Notes under the pieces: model-generated
What the model was told of the DNA's origin: nothing
Seen by the model: the letters and a program-made list of their open reading frames with translations, nothing else
Databases searched by the model: none
Made by a program: the position numbers and the translations under genes
NCBI RefSeq assembly: GCF_001902145.1
Contig: NZ_MRST01000023.1
Location: forward strand, 1 to 64,000
Origin: Pseudomonas fluorescens
Lineage (GTDB): Bacteria > Pseudomonadota > Gammaproteobacteria > Pseudomonadales > Pseudomonadaceae
DNA: 64,000 nucleotides
Direction: 5' to 3'
Shown here: piece by piece, positions 17,589 through 27,115 of the stretch
How the letters are laid out: each line of letters opens with the position of its first letter
Position numbering within the stretch: the stretch's first letter is position 1

Positions 17589-18878
17589 ATGACTGCCACC
17601 TTTTCCCCACGGGCGCAGCGTTTTTCCCGCTCCGACTACAAAACCCTGGGCCTGGCCGCCCTCGGCGGCGCCCTGGAAATCTACGACTTCATTATCTTCG
17701 TGTTCTTTGCGCTGACCCTCAGCCAACTATTCTTCCCACCGGAAATGCCCGAATGGCTGCGCCTGCTGCAAAGCTTTGGCATCTTCGTCACCGGTTACCT
17801 CGCGCGTCCACTGGGCGGCATCCTGATGGCGCACTTTGCCGACCACCTGGGACGCAAGCGCGTCTTCAGCCTGAGCATCCTCATGATGGCCTTGCCCTGC
17901 CTGCTGATCGGCGTCATGCCGACCTACGCGCAAATCGGCTATTTCGCCCCGCTGATCCTGCTGGCGCTGCGCGTGCTGCAAGGCGCAGCGGTGGGCGGCG
18001 AAGTGCCCAGCGCCTGGACTTTTGTCGCCGAGCACGCACCGCGTCACCATCGTGGCTATGCCTTGGGCTTTTTGCAGGCCGGCCTGACCTTCGGTTACCT
18101 GCTGGGGGCGCTGACCGCCACCTTGCTCGCACAGGTCTTCACCCCCGCCGAAATCCTCGACTACGCCTGGCGCTTCCCTTTCCTGCTGGGCGGCGTATTC
18201 GGCGTGATCGGCGTATGGCTGCGCCGCTGGCTCAGCGAGACCCCGGTGTTCCTGGAGATGCAGGCGCGTCGCCAGGCCGCCGCCGAAATGCCCTTGCGCA
18301 CCGTGCTGCGCGACCATCGCGCCGTGCTGCTGCCGGCGATGATCCTCACCTGCGTGCTGACGTCTGCCGTGGTGGTGCTGGTGGTCATCACCCCGACCAT
18401 GATGCAGAAAACCTTCGGCATGAGCCCCCGCCACACCTTTGCCCTGAGCGCGTTGGGCATCGTCTTCCTGAATATCGGCTGCGTCCTCGCCGGCCTGCTG
18501 GTGGACCGCATCGGCGCGTGGCGCGCGGTATTGGTCTACAGCCTGTTGCTGCCGGTGGGCATTGCGCTGCTGTACGCCAGCCTAATCGCCGGCGGCGTGT
18601 GGCTTGGCGCGGCGTATGCCGTGGCGGGCCTGAGTTGCGGCGTGGTGGGCGCGGTGCCGTCGGTGATGGTCGGGCTGTTTCCGGCGCAGGTGCGGGTGTC
18701 GGGCATTTCCTTCACCTACAACATTGCCTACGCACTCTGGGCAAGTACTACACCGTTGTTGTTGATCGCGCTGATGCCGACCAGCCCGTGGATCTGCGTG
18801 GGGTATTGCGTGGTGATGGGGGCGGTGGGGGTGGCGAGTGTGGCGCTGTTTGGCAAGCGCCACACCCTGGCCGCCTGA
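17589..18878 (+). CDS. MFS transporter, metabolite:H+ symporter family
   Basis: A 429-residue major facilitator protein with 12 predicted membrane segments. The loop GHxxDRxGRK-type motif appears as MAHFADHLGRKRVF after helix 2, and ALEIYDFIIFVFFA is the helix-1 signature of the MHS (citrate/alpha-ketoglutarate/proline-betaine) family. The substrate is not predictable. It is divergent from atoE across 186 bases and almost abuts gntP tail to tail (3-base gap). The start is followed immediately by the family N-terminus; the RBS is weak. Confidence 0.85.
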   Translation: MTATFSPRAQRFSRSDYKTLGLAALGGALEIYDFIIFVFFALTLSQLFFPPEMPEWLRLLQSFGIFVTGYLARPLGGILMAHFADHLGRKRVFSLSILMMALPCLLIGVMPTYAQIGYFAPLILLALRVLQGAAVGGEVPSAWTFVAEHAPRHHRGYALGFLQAGLTFGYLLGALTATLLAQVFTPAEILDYAWRFPFLLGGVFGVIGVWLRRWLSETPVFLEMQARRQAAAEMPLRTVLRDHRAVLLPAMILTCVLTSAVVVLVVITPTMMQKTFGMSPRHTFALSALGIVFLNIGCVLAGLLVDRIGAWRAVLVYSLLLPVGIALLYASLIAGGVWLGAAYAVAGLSCGVVGAVPSVMVGLFPAQVRVSGISFTYNIAYALWASTTPLLLIALMPTSPWICVGYCVVMGAVGVASVALFGKRHTLAA

Positions 18879-18881
18879 GGA

Positions 18882-20252
18882 TCAGGTCAGGAAGTGCCAG
18901 AGCAACAAGGTGCCCACCAACCCGACCACTGAAACAATCGTCTGCAACACGGACCACACCCAGATCGTCTGTTTCAACTGCAAGCCAAAGTACTCACGCA
19001 CCATCCAGAACCCGGCGTCGTTGACGTGGCAGAAGAACACCGAGCCGGCGCCAATCGCAAGGGCGACCAATGAGCTTTGCGTCGCCGCCAACCCGGCCAT
19101 CATCGGCGCGAGGATGCCGGCGGTCGTGGTGGTGGCGACGGTGGCCGAGCCGGTGGCCTGGCGCAGGGCCACGGCGACCAGCCAGGCCAGCAGCAGGTAG
19201 GGCATGTGCGCGCCTTCGGCGACTTTGCTGATGGTCTGGCTGACGCCGGCGTCCAGCAGGGTTTGCTTGAGGCCGCCGCCGGCGCCGATGGTCAGCAATA
19301 GTACGGCGATAGGCGCCAGGGCTTTGCGCAGGGTGTTGCCGACTTCGGCGCGTGGCATGCCCGCCGCCCAACCCAGGCAGATGACCGCGGCGATTACGGC
19401 CAGGCCGAGGGCGACCAGCGGTTCACCGAGGAATTTCAAGGCCAGGGCGAGGGTGCTTTCCGGCGCCAACGCGACTTTAGCCAAGGTGCTGCCGAGCATC
19501 AGAATCACCGGCAACAAAATGATCAGCAATGACACACCGAAGCTCGGCTGGCGAGGGGCCTTGGGCGGTGCGCTGAACAAGGCGCCGATATCGGCCGGTT
19601 CATCCACGTGCAGGCGCTTGGACAGCCAGTTGCCATACAGCGGCCCGGCCAGGATCACGGCCGGCACCGCCAGGCAAAAGCCCAGCAACATGGTCAGGCC
19701 CAGGTCGGCGTGCAATGCGCCCACGGCAATCAGCGGCCCAGGGTGAGGTGGCATCAAGGCATGCAAGGTGGTCATGCCCGCCAGTGCCGGGATGGCGATC
19801 TTCAGCAACGGCTGGTTCGAACGCTTGGCCATCACAAAGATGATCGGCACCATCATCACCAGGCCCACTTCGAAGAACAGCGGCAGGCCGATCACCATGG
19901 CGACCAACGCCATCACCCAGGGCAATGACTTGCCTTTGCCCAGCCCGAGCAACGTGGTGGCAATACGGTCGGCCGCGCCGGATTCGGCCATCAGCGCGCC
20001 GAGCATCGCACCCAGGGCAATGATGATCCCGGCTTCCCCGAGAATCGCCCCGGCGCCTTTACTGAACGCCTTTGCCACTTCTTCCGGCGGCAGGCCGGCG
20101 CCGACCCCTGCGATAAAGGTGCCGATCAGAATCGACAGGAAGGGCGGCAGTTTGGTCGTGCTGATCAGCACAATGATGCTGGCGATCGCCAACAGCACGC
20201 AGAGCATGAGGCGGGTGTCGTGAACCATCCACGCGGCAGTCGATAACTCCAA
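18882..20252 (-). CDS. gntP: Gluconate:H+ symporter, GntP family
   Basis: A 456-residue inner-membrane permease. The segments FLSILIGTFIAGVGAGL, PLFFEVGLVMMVPI and ALMPPHPGPLIAVGAL are hallmarks of the GntP/GntT family of gluconate and related sugar-acid permeases. The TTG start at 20252 is supported by TAAGGAG 7 bases upstream. No gluconokinase or gntR gene is next to it, so the exact substrate is uncertain. Confidence 0.88.
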   Translation of the reverse strand: MELSTAAWMVHDTRLMLCVLLAIASIIVLISTTKLPPFLSILIGTFIAGVGAGLPPEEVAKAFSKGAGAILGEAGIIIALGAMLGALMAESGAADRIATTLLGLGKGKSLPWVMALVAMVIGLPLFFEVGLVMMVPIIFVMAKRSNQPLLKIAIPALAGMTTLHALMPPHPGPLIAVGALHADLGLTMLLGFCLAVPAVILAGPLYGNWLSKRLHVDEPADIGALFSAPPKAPRQPSFGVSLLIILLPVILMLGSTLAKVALAPESTLALALKFLGEPLVALGLAVIAAVICLGWAAGMPRAEVGNTLRKALAPIAVLLLTIGAGGGLKQTLLDAGVSQTISKVAEGAHMPYLLLAWLVAVALRQATGSATVATTTTAGILAPMMAGLAATQSSLVALAIGAGSVFFCHVNDAGFWMVREYFGLQLKQTIWVWSVLQTIVSVVGLVGTLLLWHFLT

Positions 20253-20469
20253 GACGGGACTCCTTATCGAGCAGGTTGGCTAATATGTTTCTTTTTGTTT
20301 CAGCCTGAAAAGCATACCTGATAGAACTCCCCCAGCGCGTCCATGGGCGATTTTGGTGCGCTCGAAGTTAACGACGCTCTGGCGTGCAGATGACAATTTT
20401 GCAAACCATGCCAGTGGATCTGGCCTATAGCTCTATGATCCGCCCCATCCCAACCCACGAGGACATTTC

Positions 20470-21375
20470 ATGAGCGCAGGACACAGCCACGCCCAAGTAC
20501 GTGCCGGCCACGAACGCAAGTTATGGATCGCCCTGGGGCTGACCGGCAGTTTCATGCTGGCCGAAGTCATCGGCGCCTTTGTCACTGGCAGCCTGGCGCT
20601 GTTGTCCGATGCGGCGCACATGATGACCGATGCGCTGGCCCTGGCGATTTCCCTGGTGGCGATCCAGGTCGCCAAGCGCCCGGCGGATCGCAAGCGCACC
20701 TTCGGTTATGCGCGGTTCGAGATCCTGGCGGCCGCCTTCAATGCATTGCTGCTGTTTGCCGTGGCGTTCTACATCTTGTATGAGGCTTACCAACGGCTGC
20801 AGGCGCCCGCCGAAATCCAGTCCACCGGCATGCTGGTGATTGCGCTGCTGGGGCTGGTGGTCAACCTGATCTCCATGCGTCTGCTCAGCGCGGCCAGCGG
20901 CGAGAGCCTCAACGTCAAGGGTGCCTACCTGGAAGTCTGGAGCGACATGCTTGGCTCCGTCGGCGTGATCATTGCCGCGCTGGTGATCATGTTCACCGGC
21001 TGGGGGTGGGTCGATTCCGTGGTCGCGGCCGCCATCGGTTTTTGGGTGTTACCGCGCACCTGGACGTTGCTCAAGGCGAGCATGAATATCCTGTTGCAAG
21101 GAGTGCCGGAGGGTGTGGACATCGAGCAGGTGGAGCAGGGCATTCGCGGCGTGCCTGGGGTCAAGGACGTGCACGACCTGCATATCTGGGCCCTCACCAG
21201 TGGCAAGAACGTGCTGAGTACGCATCTGGTCGCGGATGCGTCCCAAGGCAGCGAGCAACAGATCCTCAGTCGAGTGACGGAGTTACTGCACGAACAATTC
21301 GATATTTCCCACGCCACGATCCAGGTGGAGGGCGAAGGATTTGAGCACGACGAGCATGACGAAGTGCATGCCTGA
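20470..21375 (+). CDS. czcD: Cation diffusion facilitator, CzcD type
   Basis: A 301-residue Zn/Co/Cd efflux protein with six membrane segments. LLSDAAHMMTDALAL carries the HxxxD metal site of helix 2. The helix-5 site reads YLEVWSDMLGSVGV, with Glu in the position often held by His; I believe this occurs in CzcD relatives but did not check. A His-rich N-terminus (HSH) and a C-terminal cytoplasmic domain ending in alternating His/Asp/Glu fit metal binding. It precedes the czcCBA operon by about 110 bases. Confidence 0.9.
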   Translation: MSAGHSHAQVRAGHERKLWIALGLTGSFMLAEVIGAFVTGSLALLSDAAHMMTDALALAISLVAIQVAKRPADRKRTFGYARFEILAAAFNALLLFAVAFYILYEAYQRLQAPAEIQSTGMLVIALLGLVVNLISMRLLSAASGESLNVKGAYLEVWSDMLGSVGVIIAALVIMFTGWGWVDSVVAAAIGFWVLPRTWTLLKASMNILLQGVPEGVDIEQVEQGIRGVPGVKDVHDLHIWALTSGKNVLSTHLVADASQGSEQQILSRVTELLHEQFDISHATIQVEGEGFEHDEHDEVHA

Positions 21376-21386
21376 GCCTGGCTAAC

Positions 21387-21402
21387 GGATTTGTAATCTT
21401 TC
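21387..21402 (-). promoter_or_regulatory. candidate CzcR-type box upstream of czcC
   Basis: On the minus strand this reads GAAAGATTACAAATCC. It shares ATTACAA with two other sites (29465 and 30960) in front of genes of the same metal block. It lies about 85 bases before the czcC start. Binding is inferred. Confidence 0.4.
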
Positions 21403-21484
21403 GCCCACGGCCCTGATAAGTACCGAAAGCTACATTGCCCCCGCTGGGAAACCTCAGCGACTTCATGGGCGTGGAACTCTCGTT

Positions 21485-22711
21485 ATGGCAATTTTTGTTA
21501 GAACACTGTTGGGGGCGGCGGCATTGGTATTGTGGATATCCGCAAACGCCGCCCAGGCACAACCCCTCACCCTCGATGCAGCCCTGCAAACCGCCTTCGC
21601 CAACAACCCGGACCTGGCGGCCGCGCAATGGGAAATCGACATCGCCCAAGGCGGCCGCCAACAGGCCGGCTTGATCCCCAACCCGGTGGCCTCCTGGGAC
21701 GCCGAAGACACCCGCCGCAACAGCCGCACCACCAGCATCAAACTCAGCCAGACCCTGGAACTGGGCGGCAAGCGCGGTGCACGCATCGAGGTGGCCACCC
21801 GCGCCCAGGATGCCGCCGCGCTGACCCTGGAGCAGCGTCGCAACCAGTTGCGCGCCGAGGTCATCGACAGCTATTACGGCGCCCTGCGCGCCCAGGAACG
21901 CCTCGACCTGGCGCAACGCTCCATGACGCTTGCCGAGCGCGGCCTGGTGGTCGCCAACGGGCGCGTCACCGCTGGCAAGTCGTCACCAGTGGAAGCCACT
22001 CGCGCCCAGGTGCAGGTGTCGCAAATCCGCCTGGAATTGAACCGCGCCCAGATAGGCCTCACTGACGCCTACCGTCGCCTGGCCACCAGCACCGGCAGCG
22101 CCGCCACCGACTTCCAGGCCGTCGCCACGCCAAGCACCTCGGTACCGGCGTTACCCGCCGCTGCGCCATTGCTGGCACGCCTTGAGCAGACCGCCGAATT
22201 GCGCCTGGCCGAACTCAACATTGTGCAGAACGAAGCCAGCGTGGGCTTGGAAAAAGCCCAGCGCATTCCGGACCTGGATGTGTCTATCGGCAGCCAATAC
22301 GACGCCAGCGTGCGCGAGCGGGTGAACCTGGTGGGCGTGTCGATGCCGATCCCGCTGTTCAACCGCAACCAGGGCAACATCCTCGCGGCCACTCGACGCG
22401 CCGACCAGGCCCGCGACCTGCGCAACGCCGCCGAGCTGCGCCTGCGCACCGAAACCCGTCAGGCCCTGGACCTGTGGCAAACGGCGAACACCGAAGTGCG
22501 TGCGTTCAATCAACAGATCCTGCCCGCCGCACAAAGTGCGGTAGACAGCGCCACCCGTGGCTTCGAGATGGGCAAGTTCAACTTCCTCGACGTGCTCGAC
22601 GCCCAGCGCACCTTGATCGCGGCCCGCACCCAATACCTTGCTGCCACTGCCCAGGCCACCGAGGCCTGGGTACGCATCGAACGCATTTACGGCGACCTCG
22701 CCCGCTTTTGA
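21485..22711 (+). CDS. czcC: Heavy-metal efflux outer-membrane protein CzcC
   Basis: A 408-residue TolC-family outer-membrane channel subunit with a signal peptide (MAIFVRTLLGAAALVLWISANAA). Two repeated OEP domains are visible as long helices rich in Ala/Gln/Arg: TLDAALQTAFANNPDLAAA opens the first, and LLARLEQTAELRLAELN the second. It is the first gene of czcCBA, with czcB starting 19 bases after its stop. It exports divalent metals (Co/Zn/Cd) with CzcB and CzcA. Confidence 0.92.
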   Translation: MAIFVRTLLGAAALVLWISANAAQAQPLTLDAALQTAFANNPDLAAAQWEIDIAQGGRQQAGLIPNPVASWDAEDTRRNSRTTSIKLSQTLELGGKRGARIEVATRAQDAAALTLEQRRNQLRAEVIDSYYGALRAQERLDLAQRSMTLAERGLVVANGRVTAGKSSPVEATRAQVQVSQIRLELNRAQIGLTDAYRRLATSTGSAATDFQAVATPSTSVPALPAAAPLLARLEQTAELRLAELNIVQNEASVGLEKAQRIPDLDVSIGSQYDASVRERVNLVGVSMPIPLFNRNQGNILAATRRADQARDLRNAAELRLRTETRQALDLWQTANTEVRAFNQQILPAAQSAVDSATRGFEMGKFNFLDVLDAQRTLIAARTQYLAATAQATEAWVRIERIYGDLARF

Positions 22712-22730
22712 TTTTTCCTGGAGTCTCCTG

Positions 22731-23837
22731 ATGAACAAAAAACATGGCATGGCGCTCGCCGTCGCCCTGAGCCTGATGCTGTCGGGCTTCGCCCACGCCG
22801 AGGAAGAAGAAGGCAAGCTCGAACTCACCGAGCAGCAGATTCAAGCCGCCGGCATCCAGTTGGTCCAGGCGCAACCGCGTGCCATCAGCACCGTGCTGAC
22901 GCTGCCGGGCGAGGTGCGTTTTGATGAAGATCGCACCTCCCACATCGTTCCCCGTGCGGCGGGTGTAGTGGAGGCGGTGAAGGTCAACCTGGGCCAGTCG
23001 GTGAAGAAAGGCGACCTGTTGGCGGTGATCGCCAGCCAGCAGATTTCCGACCAGCGCAGCGAATTGGCCGCCAGCGAGCGCCGGGTCGAACTGGCGCGCA
23101 CCACCTTCCAGCGCGAGCGTCAGTTGTGGCAGGACAAAATCTCTGCCGAACAGGATTACCTGCTGGCGCGGCAAACCCTGCAAGAAGCCGAAATTGCCCT
23201 GAACAATGCCCAGCAAAAAATGACTGCCCTCAGCGGCAGCGCCGTACTGGCCGGCGGCAATCGTTATGAACTGCGTGCGCCCTTCGCCGGTGTGGTGGTG
23301 GAAAAACACTTGGGGGTGGGCGAGGTGGTCAGTGAAACCAGCAATGCCTTCACCCTCTCGGATCTGTCCCAGGTATGGGTCACCTTCGGCGTGTTTCCCA
23401 AGGACTTGAACAAGGTTCGCGTGGGTAAACCGGTGAAAGTCAGCTCGACGGAAATGGGCACCGAAGTGCTGGGCACCGTGGCCTATGTGGGCAACTTGCT
23501 CGGTGAGCAGACGCGCACCGCCACCGTGCGCGTGACGGTCCCCAACCCCGACGACGCCTGGCGCCCGGGCTTGTTCGTCGCCGTGCAAGTGGCCACCGAC
23601 ACCTACCAGGCCAAGGTGACCGTGCCGCAAACCGCTATCCAGACCGTCGAGGACAAACCCTCGGTGTTTGTGCGCACCGCGGACGGCTTTATCACCCGCC
23701 ATCTTGAACTGGGCGTCAGTGAAAACGGCTACGTCGAAGTGCGTAAAGGCCTGGAGGCCGGCGCGCAGGTGGCGACGGCTGGCAGCTTCATCCTCAAGTC
23801 CGAACTGGGCAAAGGCTCGGCCGAACACGCCCATTGA
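22731..23837 (+). CDS. czcB: Heavy-metal efflux periplasmic adaptor CzcB
   Basis: A 368-residue membrane fusion protein starting at ATG 22731 (CTGGAG upstream) with a signal peptide MNKKHGMALAVALSLMLSGF. Its domains in order are: biotinyl-lipoyl half (HIVPRAAGVVEAVKVNLGQSV), alpha-hairpin (about residues 95-155), second lipoyl half (YELRAPFAGVVVEKHLGVGE), beta-barrel and C-terminal membrane-proximal domain. It links CzcA to CzcC. Confidence 0.93.
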   Translation: MNKKHGMALAVALSLMLSGFAHAEEEEGKLELTEQQIQAAGIQLVQAQPRAISTVLTLPGEVRFDEDRTSHIVPRAAGVVEAVKVNLGQSVKKGDLLAVIASQQISDQRSELAASERRVELARTTFQRERQLWQDKISAEQDYLLARQTLQEAEIALNNAQQKMTALSGSAVLAGGNRYELRAPFAGVVVEKHLGVGEVVSETSNAFTLSDLSQVWVTFGVFPKDLNKVRVGKPVKVSSTEMGTEVLGTVAYVGNLLGEQTRTATVRVTVPNPDDAWRPGLFVAVQVATDTYQAKVTVPQTAIQTVEDKPSVFVRTADGFITRHLELGVSENGYVEVRKGLEAGAQVATAGSFILKSELGKGSAEHAH

Positions 23838-23855
23838 TCCTGCGAGTGATTCCCC

Positions 23856-26800
23856 ATGTTTGAGCGCCTTATCCAATTCGCCATCGAGCAGCGCATCATC
23901 GTGTTGCTGGCGGTGCTGTTGATGGCCGGTGTCGGCATCGCCAGCTATCAGAAACTGCCCATCGACGCGGTGCCTGACATCACCAACGTGCAGGTGCAGA
24001 TCAACTCGGCGGCGGCCGGTTTTTCGCCGCTGGAAACCGAGCAGCGCGTCACCTTTCCCATCGAAACCGCCATGGCCGGCCTGCCGGGCCTGCAGCAGAC
24101 GCGTTCGTTGTCGCGTTCCGGCTTGTCCCAGGTCACGGTGATTTTCAAGGACGGTACCGACCTGTTCTTTGCTCGCCAACTGGTCAACGAGCGCCTGCAA
24201 GTGGCCCGTGAGCAATTGCCCGACGGCATCGAAACCGCGATGGGACCGATTTCCACCGGCCTTGGGGAAATTTTCCTGTGGACCGTCGAAGCCGAGGACG
24301 GTGCGCGCAAAGAGGACGGTACGCCTTACACCCCCACCGACCTGCGGGTGATCCAGGATTGGATCATCAAGCCGCAATTGCGCAACGTGCCAGGCGTGGC
24401 CGAGATCAATACCATCGGCGGCTTCGCCAAGGAATACCAGATTGCGCCAGACCCCAAGCGCCTGGCCGCTTACAACCTGACCCTCAACGATCTGGTCACG
24501 GCGCTGGAGCGCAACAACGCCAACGTCGGCGCCGGCTATATCGAGCGCAGCGGCGAACAGTTGTTGATCCGCGCGCCGGGCCAGGTGGCGTCTATCGACG
24601 ACATCGCCAACATTGTCATCACCACCTCGGACGGCACGCCGATCCGCGTGCGCAATGTGGCCCAGGTCGACATTGGTCGTGAGCTGCGCACTGGCGCGGC
24701 CACCGAAAATGGCCGTGAAGTGGTGCTGGGCACGGTGTTCATGTTGATCGGCGAGAACAGCCGCAGCGTGTCCCAGGCGGTGGCGAAAAAGCTTGAGGAG
24801 ATCAACCGTTCGCTGCCCGAAGGCGTGGTGGCGGTCACTGTTTACGACCGCACCAACCTGGTGGAAAAAGCCATCGCCACCGTGAAGAAAAACCTCTTCG
24901 AAGGTGCGTTGCTGGTGGTGGCGGTGTTGTTCCTGTTCCTGGGCAACATTCGTGCGGCACTGATCACGGCGATGGTAATTCCGCTGGCGATGCTGTTCAC
25001 CTTCACCGGTATGTTCACCAACAAAGTCAGCGCCAACCTGATGAGCCTCGGTGCACTGGACTTCGGCATTATTGTTGACGGTGCGGTGGTGATCGTCGAG
25101 AACGCCATCCGCCGCCTGGCCCACGCGCAACACCGCCACGGCCGGTTGCTGACCCGCAGTGAGCGCCTGCACGAGGTGTTCGCCGCGGCCAAGGAGGCGC
25201 GACGGGCGCTGATCTTCGGGCAGTTGATCATCATGGTGGTGTACCTGCCGATCTTTGCGCTCACCGGGGTGGCGGGGAAGATGTTCCACCCGATGGCGTT
25301 CACCGTGGTGATTGCCTTGCTCGGTGCGATGATTCTGTCGGTGACCTTCGTACCGGCGGCGATTGCGTTGTTCGTCACCGGCAAGGTCAAGGAAGAAGAA
25401 AACTTCGTCATGCGTAGCGCACGTCGAGCGTATGACCCGGTGCTCAACTGGGTGATGACGCGCCGCACGCTGGTATTCGGCCTGGCCGCTTTGACCATCG
25501 TCGTGTCGGGCCTGGTTGCCAGCCGCATGGGCAGCGAATTTATCCCCAGCCTCAGCGAAGGCGACTTTGCCCAACAGGCGCTGCGTGTGCCCGGCACCAG
25601 CCTGACGCAATCGGTGCAGATGCAGCAGCAACTGGAAAAAACCTTGCTCGCCCAAGTGCCGGAAATCGAGCGGGTGTTTGCGCGCACCGGTACGGCAGAA
25701 ATCGCCTCCGACCCGATGCCGCCGAATATCTCCGACAGCTACGTGATGCTCAAACCCAAGGACCAATGGCCGGACCCGAAAAAGTCCCGCGAGGCGATCA
25801 TTGCTGATATCCAACGGGCCAGCGCGATTGTGCCGGGCAGCGTGTATGAGCTGTCGCAGCCGATCCAGTTGCGCTTCAACGAGCTGATTTCCGGGGTGCG
25901 CAGCGATGTGGCGGTGAAGGTGTTTGGCGACGATATGGCGGTGCTCAACCAGACCGCCGCTGAAATCGCCGAGACCTTGCAGACGCTCAACGGCGCCTCG
26001 GAAGTGAAGGTGGAACAGACCTCCGGCCTGCCGGTACTGACCATCAATATCGACCGCGACAAGGCCGCTCGCTTTGGCCTGAATGTGGGCGATGTGCAGG
26101 ACACCATCGCCGTCGCTGTCGGTGGGCGCCAGGCCGGTACGTTGTACGAGGGCGATCGGCGTTTTGACATGGTGGTGCGCTTGTCCGACACGTTGCGCAC
26201 CGATATCGACGGCTTGTCACGGCTGTTGATCCCGGTGCCGGCGCTGGCGAGTAGTACCTCGGGGCAGTTGGGCTTTATCGCCTTGTCCCAGGTTGCCAGC
26301 CTCGACCTGGTACTGGGCCCTAACCAGATCAGCCGCGAGAACGGCAAGCGCCTGGTGATCGTCAGCGCCAACGTACGTGGGCGCGACATCGGCTCGTTTG
26401 TCGAGGAAGCCGAAGCCGCCATCACCACCCAGGTGAAAGTCCCTGCCGGTTATTGGACCACCTGGGGCGGCCAGTTTGAACAGTTGAAGGAGGCTTCTGA
26501 ACGCTTGCGCATCGTGGTGCCGGTGGCCTTGCTGTTGGTGTTCGGGTTGCTGTTCATGATGTTCAACAACCTCAAGGACGGCCTGCTGGTGTTTACCGGC
26601 ATTCCATTCGCGCTCACCGGCGGGATCATGGCCCTGTGGCTGCGCGATATTCCGTTGTCGATTTCAGCGGGGGTGGGCTTTATCGCCTTGTCGGGCGTGG
26701 CGGTGCTCAACGGTCTGGTGATGATCGCCTTCATCCGAAACCTGCGCGAGGAAGGCCGCTCGTTATCGGTGGCGATTCACGAAGGCGCGTTGACCCGCCT

Positions 26801-26999
26801 GCGCCCGGTGCTGATGACCGCGCTGGTGGCGTCCCTCGGGTTTATCCCCATGGCCATCGCCACGGGCACCGGCGCCGAAGTACAGCGCCCATTGGCGACA
26901 GTGGTGATTGGCGGGATTATTTCTTCGACCTTGCTGACCTTGCTGGTGCTGCCGGCGTTGTATCAGTGGGCTCATCGCCGCGATGAAGAGACCGCCTGA
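23856..26999 (+). CDS. czcA: Heavy-metal RND efflux pump CzcA
   Basis: A 1047-residue proton-driven pump with the RND layout: a membrane helix at the N-terminus (IIVLLAVLLMAGVGI), a large periplasmic loop, six helices, then the same repeated. LGALDFGIIVDGAVVIVENA contains the helix-4 proton-relay signature of the HME-RND subfamily (D-F-G-x-x-x-D). It starts 18 bases after czcB and ends just before a REPIN that lies between convergent czcA and czcS. Confidence 0.95.
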   Translation: MFERLIQFAIEQRIIVLLAVLLMAGVGIASYQKLPIDAVPDITNVQVQINSAAAGFSPLETEQRVTFPIETAMAGLPGLQQTRSLSRSGLSQVTVIFKDGTDLFFARQLVNERLQVAREQLPDGIETAMGPISTGLGEIFLWTVEAEDGARKEDGTPYTPTDLRVIQDWIIKPQLRNVPGVAEINTIGGFAKEYQIAPDPKRLAAYNLTLNDLVTALERNNANVGAGYIERSGEQLLIRAPGQVASIDDIANIVITTSDGTPIRVRNVAQVDIGRELRTGAATENGREVVLGTVFMLIGENSRSVSQAVAKKLEEINRSLPEGVVAVTVYDRTNLVEKAIATVKKNLFEGALLVVAVLFLFLGNIRAALITAMVIPLAMLFTFTGMFTNKVSANLMSLGALDFGIIVDGAVVIVENAIRRLAHAQHRHGRLLTRSERLHEVFAAAKEARRALIFGQLIIMVVYLPIFALTGVAGKMFHPMAFTVVIALLGAMILSVTFVPAAIALFVTGKVKEEENFVMRSARRAYDPVLNWVMTRRTLVFGLAALTIVVSGLVASRMGSEFIPSLSEGDFAQQALRVPGTSLTQSVQMQQQLEKTLLAQVPEIERVFARTGTAEIASDPMPPNISDSYVMLKPKDQWPDPKKSREAIIADIQRASAIVPGSVYELSQPIQLRFNELISGVRSDVAVKVFGDDMAVLNQTAAEIAETLQTLNGASEVKVEQTSGLPVLTINIDRDKAARFGLNVGDVQDTIAVAVGGRQAGTLYEGDRRFDMVVRLSDTLRTDIDGLSRLLIPVPALASSTSGQLGFIALSQVASLDLVLGPNQISRENGKRLVIVSANVRGRDIGSFVEEAEAAITTQVKVPAGYWTTWGGQFEQLKEASERLRIVVPVALLLVFGLLFMMFNNLKDGLLVFTGIPFALTGGIMALWLRDIPLSISAGVGFIALSGVAVLNGLVMIAFIRNLREEGRSLSVAIHEGALTRLRPVLMTALVASLGFIPMAIATGTGAEVQRPLATVVIGGIISSTLLTLLVLPALYQWAHRRDEETA

Positions 27000-27025
27000 C
27001 AACCATGAAAACGCCGCACCCCTCC

Positions 27026-27115
27026 TGTGGGAGCGGGCTTGCTCGCGAATGCGCCGGGTCAGTCGATACCTGTACTGACTGATACACCGCCTTCGCGAGC
27101 AAGCCCGCTCCCACA
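27026..27115. repeat. REPIN overlapping the 3' end of czcS
   Basis: The arms TGTGGGAGCGGGCTTGCTCG + CGAA (27026-27049) and the exact reverse complement (27092-27115) flank a 42-base spacer. The czcS reading frame continues into the right arm and stops in the spacer (27059-27061). Confidence 0.92.

Noticed and set aside
17570..19024. 484-codon frame overlapping the MFS transporter
   Set aside because: Same strand, other frame; Arg/Pro/Gly-rich shadow without domain, while the overlapping frame is a clear MFS protein.
22578..25814. 1078-codon open frame opposite czcA/czcB
   Set aside because: Long antisense frames arise readily opposite high-GC genes; composition is His/Gly/Gln-rich shadow and czcB/czcA motifs are unambiguous on the other strand.
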